From: Capnocytophaga gingivalis ATCC 33624
GTDB lineage: Bacteria; Bacteroidota; Bacteroidia; Flavobacteriales; Flavobacteriaceae
Assembly: GCF_000174755.1 (NCBI RefSeq)
Contig: NZ_ACLQ01000018.1
Span: 62,001 to 126,000, forward strand
Length of the DNA stretch: 64,000 nucleotides
Direction: 5' to 3'
Position numbers and translations under genes: made by a program. The notes beneath the pieces are model-generated. The model saw only the letters and a list, made by a program, of their open reading frames with translations, searched no databases and was not told the DNA's origin. Of the stretch, positions 27,672-35,284 are shown in pieces; the stretch's first letter is position 1; each line of letters begins with the position of its first letter.

Positions 27672-28314
27672 TATAAAGAAGGCTTATCGTACTGAGTATG
27701 ATACCCTTCAGGTGCTAAAAGGAATCAATTTGGAAATAGAAAAAGGAGAAATGGTTTCTATCATGGGTGCATCAGGTTCAGGGAAATCTACCTTGATGAA
27801 TATTATTGGTTTGCTGGATACTTATGATAGTGGTACCTATCTGTTTGATAATAAGGATATGAAGAACTTGGACAGTATAGAGCGTTCCGCTTATCGTAGT
27901 CGGAATATAGGTTTTGTCTTCCAAGCGGCTAATCTTATTTCTTATAAGAATGTAGTAGAGAATGTAGCTCTTCCTTTGTTCTATCAAAATGTTTCCAAGA
28001 AGGAGCGTGAACAAAAAGCCATGGAGAAGCTCGAGCCCTTGGGGATTGCCAATTGGGCAAAGCACTTTCCTAATGAACTCTCCGGAGGACAGCGCCAGCG
28101 TGTGGCTATAGCACGGGCTCTTATTGCCGATGCTCCCTTGCTTCTTGCCGACGAACCTACAGGTCAGCTGGATTCCAAAACTACTAATGAGGTGATGCAA
28201 ATCTTTAAAGAAATTAACCAAAGGGGAACTACTATTGTGATTGTAACCCATGAAGAGGATATTGCTGCACAGACCCAGCGAATCATACGTATTGTAGACG
28301 GACTCATACAATAA
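27655..28314 (+). CDS. ABC transporter ATP-binding protein (MacB/LolD type)
   Basis: 219 residues from the ATG at 27655; the ORF's earlier ATG at 27637 is in the overlap with the previous gene. All canonical motifs are intact: Walker A GASGSGKSTLMNI (about 38-50), Q-loop FVFQAANL, signature LSGGQRQRVAIARAL, Walker B LLLADEPTGQLDS and H-loop VTHEED. It belongs to the o228/MacB-LolD subgroup that pairs with FtsX-like permeases. No such permease follows: the next gene is apt with its own promoter. Confidence 0.93.
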   Translation: MIQLTDIKKAYRTEYDTLQVLKGINLEIEKGEMVSIMGASGSGKSTLMNIIGLLDTYDSGTYLFDNKDMKNLDSIERSAYRSRNIGFVFQAANLISYKNVVENVALPLFYQNVSKKEREQKAMEKLEPLGIANWAKHFPNELSGGQRQRVAIARALIADAPLLLADEPTGQLDSKTTNEVMQIFKEINQRGTTIVIVTHEEDIAAQTQRIIRIVDGLIQ

Positions 28315-28354
28315 ATTATTATTGATTCATGTAGGTTATTTCAAGGAAAAAACG

Positions 28355-28362
28355 TATCTTTG
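28355..28362 (+). promoter_or_regulatory. -7 promoter box for apt
   Basis: TATCTTTG, 36 bases before the apt ATG. Confidence 0.6.
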
Positions 28363-28398
28363 CATAAAAATATAATTTAGAGATAAAGAGTTAAGTAA

Positions 28399-28920
28399 AT
28401 GAATGATATAGAAATAGAAGACTTTGTAAGAAATGTATATGATTTCCCTAAAAAGGGTGTAGTATTCAAGGACATAACACCTCTGCTGAGAAATCCTCAG
28501 ATTACTCAGAAAGTGCTACAACAACTCATAGAGCCTCTCAAAGGGTTGAAAATAGACAAGGTTGCTGGGATCGAAAGCCGAGGTTTTCTCTTTGGGATGC
28601 TCTTAGCACAAGCCCTGCAAGTGGGCTTTATTCCTGTAAGAAAACCAGGGAAACTGCCAGCAGAAACCATCAGTGAGAGTTATGATTTGGAGTACGGACA
28701 CAGTAGCTTAGAAATACATACCGATGCCATACTCCAAGGGGAAAAGGTCTTGGTACATGATGATGTCTTAGCCACTGGAGGAACGGCCTTAGCCGCTGCT
28801 AAGCTGGTAGAAAGACTTGGAGGAGAGGTCGTACGGTGCTCTTTTTTGATGGAAATAGCTTTCTTAAAAGGACGAGAAAAATTACACAAATATCAAATAA
28901 ATAGTATTCTAAATTATTAA
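28399..28920 (+). CDS. apt: Adenine phosphoribosyltransferase
   Basis: 173 residues. Salvages adenine to AMP with PRPP. The PRPP-binding motif is VLVHDDVLATGGTALAAAKL (about 117-136), preceded by GIESRGFLFG and PVRKPGKLPAET loops that hold base and pyrophosphate. Length and order match APRT. It is 2 bases upstream of the first C1 peptidase, so that peptidase is probably on the same transcript. Confidence 0.95.
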   Translation: MNDIEIEDFVRNVYDFPKKGVVFKDITPLLRNPQITQKVLQQLIEPLKGLKIDKVAGIESRGFLFGMLLAQALQVGFIPVRKPGKLPAETISESYDLEYGHSSLEIHTDAILQGEKVLVHDDVLATGGTALAAAKLVERLGGEVVRCSFLMEIAFLKGREKLHKYQINSILNY

Positions 28921-28922
28921 TT

Positions 28923-30113
28923 ATGAGAGAGAAAATACTTTCAGTACTCGCTTTAATGAGTATCAGTCAGGCTTTTGCTCAGGATAATCTTATCAACGCA
29001 TTGGCCAACAATCAAGGAAAAGATGTACAAAAGTACTATCAGATCAAACCTGTTTTCGCAGTAGGGGTTACCGATGTGAAGGATCAGGGACACAGTGGAA
29101 CTTGCTGGAGCTATGCAGGGTCTTCTTTCTTGGAATCAGAAATGATCAAAAAGAAAAAGCAACCTGTAGACTTGGCTGAAATCTATACCGCTCGTAAGGT
29201 GTATTTGGAAAAAGCCATCAACTACCTCCGTATGCATGGAGCTCTTACTTGGGCTGATGGGGGAGAAATGCATGATGTGATCAATATGTATCGCAAATAT
29301 GGAGCTGTACCTCAGTCTGCTTATACAGGACTTATCAATGGCGCTACTAAGAACAATTTCAAGGAAATGCAGAAAGATCTAGAAGCATATCTTAAAGAAA
29401 TTGTAGCTTCAGAAAAAGTACCTGCTAACTGGAAAGAAGTCTTCGAACAAAAAATGGACTCTTATTTGGGAGCAGTACCTAAGACCTTTATGTATAATGG
29501 AAAAATGTATACTCCAGAGACTTTTGGTAAGGAAGTAGTAGGCCTACAGGATGAAAAATACATGAGCCTTATCTCCATCGAAAGCCGTCCTAAGTATTGC
29601 AATACCCTCATGGCTGTTCCTGATAACTGGTGCTACGAATATGCTTTCAATGTCACTATGGAAGATCTTATCCGTACTATTGACTATGCACTAAGCAAAG
29701 GGTATACAGTAGGTTGGGGAGCCGATGTTTCTGAAAAATCTTTTAGCTGGAGAAATGGTTTAGCACTTGTTCCTGAGAAAGATTACAAAGACCTCAGCGA
29801 AGCAGAACAAAAAGACTATTTCCATGTATATTGGAATGAAAAACAAATCACTCCTCAGATGCGTCAAGAAGCTTTCGATAACTATGAAACTACCGATGAT
29901 CATGCTATGCAAATCGTTGGACTTGCCAAAGACCAAAAAGGAAGAGAATATTACATAGTAAAGAACTCTTGGGGAACTAGCAATGATAACAAAGGATACC
30001 TATATGTAAGCAAAAACTATGTTCGTTACAAAACTATGAACATTATAGTGAATCAGAAAGGTACTCCTAAGGATTTGGTTAGAAAGTTCAAAAAAGCTCC
30101 TTATATAAGCTAG
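28923..30113 (+). CDS. Exported C1 (bleomycin hydrolase/PepC-like) cysteine peptidase, copy 1
   Basis: 396 residues with a signal peptide (SISQAFAQ end), so periplasmic or secreted. The papain-type residues are visible: Gln55 and Cys61 in QGHSGTCWSY, His327 in DDHAMQIVG and Asn348 in KNSWGT. The middle has the long insertions of bleomycin hydrolase/aminopeptidase C. It has extra cysteines at about 219 and 229 (KYCNTLMAVPDNWCYE), absent in copy 2, possibly a disulfide. Catalytically competent by motif; substrate not known. Confidence 0.9.
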   Translation: MREKILSVLALMSISQAFAQDNLINALANNQGKDVQKYYQIKPVFAVGVTDVKDQGHSGTCWSYAGSSFLESEMIKKKKQPVDLAEIYTARKVYLEKAINYLRMHGALTWADGGEMHDVINMYRKYGAVPQSAYTGLINGATKNNFKEMQKDLEAYLKEIVASEKVPANWKEVFEQKMDSYLGAVPKTFMYNGKMYTPETFGKEVVGLQDEKYMSLISIESRPKYCNTLMAVPDNWCYEYAFNVTMEDLIRTIDYALSKGYTVGWGADVSEKSFSWRNGLALVPEKDYKDLSEAEQKDYFHVYWNEKQITPQMRQEAFDNYETTDDHAMQIVGLAKDQKGREYYIVKNSWGTSNDNKGYLYVSKNYVRYKTMNIIVNQKGTPKDLVRKFKKAPYIS

Positions 30114-30162
30114 TAAAATCTTTTCTTGACACTGTTTGAGATATCAAAACCTAAATTGCTAT

Positions 30163-31359
30163 ATGATGATACAAAGATTTTTTTCTGTTCTTGTACTCCT
30201 TGGTGCAGGACAAGCCTTTGCTCAGGAGAACTTGATCAACGCATTGGCCAATAACAAAGGAACAGATATACAAAAGTATTACCAAATCAAACCGATATTA
30301 GCCTTGGATGCTACTGAGGTGAAGAATCAGGGTTGGAGTGGTACTTGCTGGAGCTATGCTGGGTCTTCTTTCTTGGAATCAGAAGCCTTGAAGAAGAAAA
30401 AACAACCTGTGGATTTGGCCGAAATCTATACCGCACGTAAGATCTATTTGGATAAGGCGATTAATTATGTACGTATGCATGGCGCGCTCAACTGGGGCGA
30501 TGGGGGAGAACCTCATGATGTGATTAATAGCTATCGTAAGTATGGGGTGATTCCTCAGTCGGCCTACACAGGGCTTATCAATGGAGCAACCTATAATAAT
30601 TTCGATGAGATGCAAAAAGACTTAAAACCATACTTGGAACAGCTTGTCAAGATGAAAAAGCTCCCAAGCGATTGGAAGGAAGTCTTTGAGAAAAAAATGG
30701 ATACTTACTTAGGTGCCGTGCCCAAGACCTTTATGTATAATGGTAAGATGTATGACGCTCACTCTTTTGCCAAAGAATATGTAGGCTTGGAGGATGAAAA
30801 ATACATCGAAATGATTTCCGTAGAGGACAGACCTAAGTACCAGAATGTACTAATGGCTGTACCTGACAACTGGAGCTATGACTATGCTTTCAATGTGAAT
30901 ATGGAGGATTTCATCACTACCATTGACTATGCTTTGAGCAAAGGCTATACAGTAGGTTGGGAAGCCGATGTATCTGAAAAATTCTTCAGCTGGAAGAATG
31001 GTCTGGCAATCGTTCCTGAAAAAGATTTTGATAACCTCAACCCAGCAGAACAGGAAAATTATTATCATACTTATTGGAAGGAAAAAACGATTACTCCTCA
31101 AATGCGCCAACAGGCTTTTGATAATTACCAGACCCTCGATGACCACTCTATGCATATCGTAGGACTTGCCAAAGATCAGAATGGTAGGGAATACTATATT
31201 GTAAAGAACTCTTGGGGAACTGAAAATGATAACAAAGGTTATCTTTACGCAAGTAAGGACTATGTTCGCTATAAGACCATAGCTATTTTGGTAAACCAAA
31301 AAGGAGCTCCTAAGGATTTGGTTAAAAAATTCAAAAAAGCTTCTTATCTAAGTTTATAG
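30163..31359 (+). CDS. Exported C1 (bleomycin hydrolase/PepC-like) cysteine peptidase, copy 2
   Basis: 398 residues from ATG 30163 (MMIQRFFSVLVLLGAGQAFAQ signal; 30166 also possible). Strong similarity to copy 1 over its whole length, arising from tandem duplication. Gln, Cys62 (GTCWSY), His328 (DDHSMHIVG) and Asn349 (KNSWGT) are all retained. Copy 1 has W-C pairs where this has KYQNVLMAVPDNWSYD. A 49-base gap separates the two, and a terminator follows this one, so apt and the two peptidases appear to form one unit. Confidence 0.9.
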   Translation: MMIQRFFSVLVLLGAGQAFAQENLINALANNKGTDIQKYYQIKPILALDATEVKNQGWSGTCWSYAGSSFLESEALKKKKQPVDLAEIYTARKIYLDKAINYVRMHGALNWGDGGEPHDVINSYRKYGVIPQSAYTGLINGATYNNFDEMQKDLKPYLEQLVKMKKLPSDWKEVFEKKMDTYLGAVPKTFMYNGKMYDAHSFAKEYVGLEDEKYIEMISVEDRPKYQNVLMAVPDNWSYDYAFNVNMEDFITTIDYALSKGYTVGWEADVSEKFFSWKNGLAIVPEKDFDNLNPAEQENYYHTYWKEKTITPQMRQQAFDNYQTLDDHSMHIVGLAKDQNGREYYIVKNSWGTENDNKGYLYASKDYVRYKTIAILVNQKGAPKDLVKKFKKASYLSL

Positions 31360-31380
31360 TTTTTCCATATTTATATGGAG

Positions 31381-31405
31381 GCCACCCTTTTGGGTGGCTT
31401 TTTTT
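31381..31405 (+). terminator. Rho-independent terminator after the peptidase pair
   Basis: GCCACCC, loop TTTT, GGGTGGC, then seven T. Confidence 0.92.
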
Positions 31406-31475
31406 GATTCAGTGTAAAAAAAATCCTATCCTACTCACCTAAGTAGGATAGGACAACACACAAAGTTACTCAGTA

Positions 31476-31847
31476 TTATCGCAGGCGGTCTGCCGATTTT
31501 ACCAATTCTTCGTCCCTGTGAATGGCACGATTGGCCAAATACAAAAATACGATAGAAATGAATGGAACTACGAGCTGAACACCTTTCTCAGAAAAAGAAT
31601 TTTCTCCAGATGATTGTAGCACCCTCCACGAGAATACACCTAGTAAAATAAGGTTACACAAAATGTTGATTCTATTTAAAACAAATTGGTTTTGGCGGTT
31701 CTTAAAAAGAAAAATACTTGTTATTGCCAGCAGGCAACTGACTCCTAAGAGCCCCAAAGTAGTCCAATCTCCTATACTATAGAAAGAAAAAACTCCACTT
31801 ATGATGCTGACAATCAATAGATAAATGGTTTGTATACGCTGTATCAT
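31476..31847 (-). CDS. DUF4293 membrane protein
   Basis: 123 residues with four hydrophobic segments: about 5-22, 28-48, 60-78 and 90-108. The start MIQRIQTIYLLIVSIISG is characteristic of DUF4293, a Bacteroidota-specific membrane protein of unknown function. In this phylum the gene typically sits next to rho in divergent orientation, exactly as here. Confidence 0.85.
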   Translation of the reverse strand: MIQRIQTIYLLIVSIISGVFSFYSIGDWTTLGLLGVSCLLAITSIFLFKNRQNQFVLNRINILCNLILLGVFSWRVLQSSGENSFSEKGVQLVVPFISIVFLYLANRAIHRDEELVKSADRLR

Positions 31848-31866
31848 CTTATTGATTTATGAGTGG

Positions 31867-31874
31867 CAAAGATA
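31867..31874 (-). promoter_or_regulatory. -7 promoter box for the DUF4293 gene
   Basis: On the minus strand TATCTTTG, 19 bases upstream of the ATG at 31847. Confidence 0.6.
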
Positions 31875-31918
31875 GTGAAAAAAATTTTTATAAAAAATTT
31901 TTTTCAAAAAAAAATATG

Positions 31919-31926
31919 TACCTTTG
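31919..31926 (+). promoter_or_regulatory. -7 promoter box for rho
   Basis: TACCTTTG, about 180 bases before the rho ATG, with A/T-rich DNA before it. Confidence 0.6.
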
Positions 31927-31933
31927 CAATCTC

Positions 31934-32108
31934 AAAATTAAGTATTTCAGGGATAGGTAATTCCTCTGTATAGTTCCAAAGTGACACCATCCTTGAAGAA
32001 ATATTCTATCTTATTTGATGGCTTATCTAAGAGCAGTGTACAATACGGCTGCAATATTCATATAAGCAAACTTTCTATCAACAACAACTCATATCAACTT
32101 ACCAATAT
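31934..32108 (+). promoter_or_regulatory. Long rho 5' leader
   Basis: About 175 bases between the predicted start site and the rho ATG. No ORF of note. It is C-rich and has little stable structure (for example ATCAACAACAACTCATATCAAC near the end), as suits a Rho-binding leader for autoregulation. Inference only. Confidence 0.4.
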
Positions 32109-33861
32109 ATGTTTGAAATTTCCGATTTAAAGGAGAAGAAACTTCCTGATTTGCAAGAAATTGCACAATCTTTAGGGATGAAAAAAACAAAAACCCTTAA
32201 AAAAGAAGAGCTTATCTATCGTATTATAGATTTCCAAGCAGAAAACCCTTCTCTGATTACCCCAGCCAAAGAATCCTTGCCTAAGGAAAAAGAGAAAAAA
32301 ACAAAAACTCCAAAAAATAATAAAGAACAAGAAGCTCCTACTCCACAGGTGACTACTCCACAGGGAACGCCTAAAACAAAAGAAGTACATCCCAAAAAGG
32401 AAAAATCTAAAAATAATACCCCTCTGCCTAAGGAAAATACTCCAAAACCACAAGATACTCCAGCCAAGGATACGGGTGCTCCTGCTCCAAAGAAAAAAAA
32501 TGATGCTCAAGGAAAGGGTGAAGGCAAAGGGAAATATACACCCAATAAAGATAAAAAAGGAAATAATAATTTCCCAAAGCAGGAACGTAAAGAGGTAACT
32601 GCCAATGCTCCTATAGAGAATTCTACTGTAAGTAACAATAATACCAATCAAAACAATACTCCTTATAATACCTCTCCTAAGGTAAATAATGGGGAGAATT
32701 ATGATAAGGAAAAGAAGAATCGCTACCGTTCTCCTGATTTCGAATTTGAAGGGATTGTAGAGTTGTGAAGGGGTTTTCGAACTTGTTGCTGACGGCTATG
32801 GTTTCCTTCGCTCTTCGGACTTTAATTACTTGGCTTCTCCCGATGATATCTATGTATCTCCTTCTCAGATACGCCTCTTTGGTCTCCGTACTGGAGATAC
32901 AGTATTGGGGACTGTACGCCCTCCTAAGGAAGGAGAGAAATACTATCCCTTGATTAAAGTGCTTAAAATCAATGGATGTGATCCTCAATCGGTACGCGAT
33001 AGGGTGTCTTTTGACAATCTTACTCCAATATTCCCTAATGAAAAATTCAATCTATCGGGCAGAAGAAGTTCTACTTCTACTCGTATTATAGACCTTTTTG
33101 CACCTATCGGAAAAGGACAACGAGGAATGATTGTGGCTCAGCCTAAAACAGGGAAAACAACACTGCTTAAGGATATTGCCAATGCAATATCAGACAATCA
33201 TCCAGAGGTATACTTGATGGTATTACTCATCGATGAACGTCCAGAAGAGGTAACTGATATGCAAAGAAGTGTAAGAGGGGAGATCATCTCCTCTACCTTT
33301 GACAAAGAAGCTACCGAACATGTCAAGATCGCTAATATTGTATTGGAAAAAGCAAAACGCTTGGTAGAGTGTGGGCATGATGTGGTTATTCTCTTGGATT
33401 CTATTACCCGCTTGGCTCGTGCTTATAATACAGTACAGCCTTCTTCAGGGAAAGTACTTACAGGGGGGCTCGATGCCAATGCGCTACACCGTCCAAAACG
33501 CTTTTTTGGAGCTGCGCGAAATATAGAAAAAGGTGGCTCTCTCTCTATTATTGCTACAGCACTTACCGATACTGGTTCCAAAATGGACGATGTGATTTTT
33601 GAAGAGTTCAAGGGTACAGGTAATATGGAATTGCAATTGGACAGACGTATAGCCAACAAGCGTATATTCCCTGCGATTGATCTGATAGACTCCTCTACGC
33701 GTCGTGATGACCTATTGCAGGATGAAAAGACACTTCAGCGTATGTGGATTGTTCGTAAGTATCTTTCAGAAATGAATGTAGTAGAAGCTATGGAATTTAT
33801 CCATGATAGAGTGAAAAAAACAACAGATAACAATGAGTTTCTCATGACTATGAATGAATAA
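32109..33861 (+). CDS. rho: Transcription termination factor Rho, interrupted by a one-base frameshift
   Basis: Hexameric RNA helicase for transcription termination. The N-terminal frame (32109-32768) has a SAP-like domain ([22 protein letters not shown]) and a long Lys/Pro/Asn-rich disordered region, and hits TGA at 32766 after FEGIVEL. The rest is in the +1 frame from 32767: [20 protein letters not shown], then the RNA-binding and ATPase domains with Walker [13 protein letters not shown] and [12 protein letters not shown]. Both halves are otherwise intact; four bases (32763-32766, TTGT) stand where one codon is expected. Joined, the protein is about 583 residues, normal for Bacteroidota. 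Could be a mutation, a sequencing error or recoding. Confidence 0.88.
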
Positions 33862-33892
33862 AAAATCGGGATTTTTTTCCCGATTTTTTTTA
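33861..33892 (+). terminator. Terminator after rho
   Basis: AAAAATCGGGA pairs with TCCCGATTTTT around a T-loop, followed by T-run. It also lies at the 3' end of the convergent PepSY-like gene and can serve both. Confidence 0.9.
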
Positions 33893-34339
33893 TTAATCAT
33901 CTACTCTAAGAAATTTTCCTTTGGAGTTGAACTCTAAGTCAATATCTCCTGTGAGTTCCACTTCATAGCCATAGCGTTTTTTCTTAATATCCTTAATAGT
34001 AGAAGAGGCATAATTCTTCTTTACATAATCTCTAATACCTGAAGGAATGATGGAAGCAGGAATTTCAGAACCTCTTGATTTTATTTCTTTCCATTCTCCA
34101 TTAGGAAGGAATTCTACTTCGGTTCCATTGCTTAGAGCTACTGTATAATCTTCTACACGAAGCATCTCTGTATCTTTCCATACTGAAGCGACTTCTTCTT
34201 TAGGGAAATGGGTTTTTACAAAATTCTGAGCCTTGGCAGGAAGTTTGTCAAAAGTGATTTGTACATCATCCTGTGCCATAGCAGCCTGCAAGGCAAAAAG
34301 AGCAGTAACTACGGTTACCATTTTTCTAAATCTGTTCAT
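33893..34339 (-). CDS. Periplasmic PepSY-like (DUF2874) protein, copy 1
   Basis: 148 residues from the ATG at 34339; the longer frame to 34381 crosses the promoter. Signal peptide MNRFRKMVTVVTALFALQAAMA. Two PepSY-like repeats follow: LPAKAQNFVKTHFPKEEVASVWKD...VALSNGTEVEFLPNGEW and IPSGIRDYVKKNYASSTIKDIKKKRYGYEVELTGDIDLEFNSKGKF. Small periplasmic proteins of this type are thought to act as inhibitors or chaperones; role unknown. It was copied in a segmental duplication with the end of rho. Confidence 0.8.
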   Translation of the reverse strand: MNRFRKMVTVVTALFALQAAMAQDDVQITFDKLPAKAQNFVKTHFPKEEVASVWKDTEMLRVEDYTVALSNGTEVEFLPNGEWKEIKSRGSEIPASIIPSGIRDYVKKNYASSTIKDIKKKRYGYEVELTGDIDLEFNSKGKFLRVDD

Positions 34340-34367
34340 AAAAATAATTTTATATAGTTTTATGCAG

Positions 34368-34375
34368 CAAAGATA
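34368..34375 (-). promoter_or_regulatory. -7 promoter box for PepSY-like copy 1
   Basis: Minus-strand TATCTTTG, 28 bases upstream of the 34339 start. Confidence 0.6.
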
Positions 34376-34472
34376 AAACATATAATTGAAAAAAAATCAG
34401 AATAGAAAGCTATTTTTTTGTAAATTTGCAGTTCTAAATAACAACGATGAAAATACACTTTATTATAGAGAG

Positions 34473-34613
34473 GATGAAAATACACTCCAGCGTATGAGGA
34501 TTGTTCGTAAGTACCTATCCGATATGAATATAATGGAAGTTGTCGGGCTTATCCAAGATAGAATGAAGAAAACAAAGGACTATGAAGAGTTCCTTATGAG
34601 TATGAATGAATAA
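34473..34613 (+). pseudogene. Duplicated 3' end of rho
   Basis: Encodes DENTLQRMRIVRKYLSDMNI and a closely rho-like remainder (LIQDRMKKTKDYEEFLMSMNE), matching Rho's last 46 residues ([42 protein letters not shown]) with scattered changes. It begins at GATGAAAATACACT, a 14-base motif also found in rho (33721) and at the start of the Mur-ligase-like gene (35284). A frame from 34386 could in theory produce a 75-residue protein including this tail, which I consider unlikely to be functional. Confidence 0.85.
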
Positions 34614-34641
34614 AAAATCGGGATGTACTCCCGATTTTTTT
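34612..34641 (+). terminator. Terminator copied with the rho tail
   Basis: AAAAAATCGGGA pairs with TCCCGATTTTTT around a short loop (TGTAC); the stem is the same as after rho, the loop has changed. Confidence 0.85.
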
Positions 34642-34649
34642 ATTTTTGA

Positions 34650-35177
34650 TTAGTCGCCTATACGTAGGAATTTTCCGTTTCGGCTAAATTCTAAATAAGT
34701 TCCTCCAATGAGTTCTACTTCGTATCCATTGCGTTCTTTACTGATTTTCTTAATAGGATGACCACTGTAATTCTGGCTTACATATTGGGCAATCCCATTA
34801 GGAATAATCTTTGCAGGAATTTCAGAACCTCTTGATTTTTTTATTTCTTTCCATTCTCCATTAGGAAGGAATTCTACTTTGGTTCCATTGCTTAGAGCTA
34901 CTGTATAATCCTCTACACGAAGCATTTCTATTTCTATGTCTTTCCATACTGAAGCGACTTCTTCTTTAGGGAAATGGGTTTTTACAAAACTCTGAGCCTT
35001 GGCAGGAAGTTCGTCAAAAGTGATTTGTACATCATCTTTAGGGGAATAGGCTTTTACAATACCCTCATCCTTGGCAGGAAGTTTGTCAAAAGTGATTTGT
35101 ACATCATCCTGTGCCATAGTAGCCTGCAAGGCAAAAAGAGCAGTAACTACGGTTACCATTTTTCTAAATCTGTTCAT
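34650..35177 (-). CDS. Periplasmic PepSY-like (DUF2874) protein, copy 2
   Basis: 175 residues from the ATG at 35177. Same signal peptide and overall plan as copy 1, but with a 24-residue internal tandem duplication just after the signal: DDVQITFDKLPAKDEGIVKAYSPK directly followed by DDVQITFDELPAKAQSFVKTHFPK. Small insertions (IE, K) elsewhere make up the remaining length difference. The second PepSY-like half (IIPNGIAQYVSQNYSGHPIKKISKERNGYEVELIGGTYLEF) has drifted clearly from copy 1. Confidence 0.8.
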   Translation of the reverse strand: MNRFRKMVTVVTALFALQATMAQDDVQITFDKLPAKDEGIVKAYSPKDDVQITFDELPAKAQSFVKTHFPKEEVASVWKDIEIEMLRVEDYTVALSNGTKVEFLPNGEWKEIKKSRGSEIPAKIIPNGIAQYVSQNYSGHPIKKISKERNGYEVELIGGTYLEFSRNGKFLRIGD

Positions 35178-35205
35178 AAAAATAATTTTATATAGTTTTA
35201 CGCAG

Positions 35206-35213
35206 CAAAGATA
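35206..35213 (-). promoter_or_regulatory. -7 promoter box for PepSY-like copy 2
   Basis: Minus-strand TATCTTTG, same position relative to the start as in copy 1. Confidence 0.6.
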
Positions 35214-35258
35214 AAACATATAATTGAGAAAAAATCAGAATAGAAAGCTATTTTTTTG

Positions 35259-35266
35259 TAAATTTG
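35259..35266 (+). promoter_or_regulatory. -7 promoter box for the Mur-ligase-like gene
   Basis: TAAATTTG, 18 bases before the ATG at 35285. The same box was copied to 34421-34428, in front of the duplicated rho tail. Confidence 0.6.
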
Positions 35267-35284
35267 CAGTTCTAAATAACAACG

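Noticed and set aside
34386-34613. Independent 75-residue gene
   Set aside because: Its second half is the copied rho tail and its first half is the copied intergenic DNA with the promoter of the Mur-like gene.
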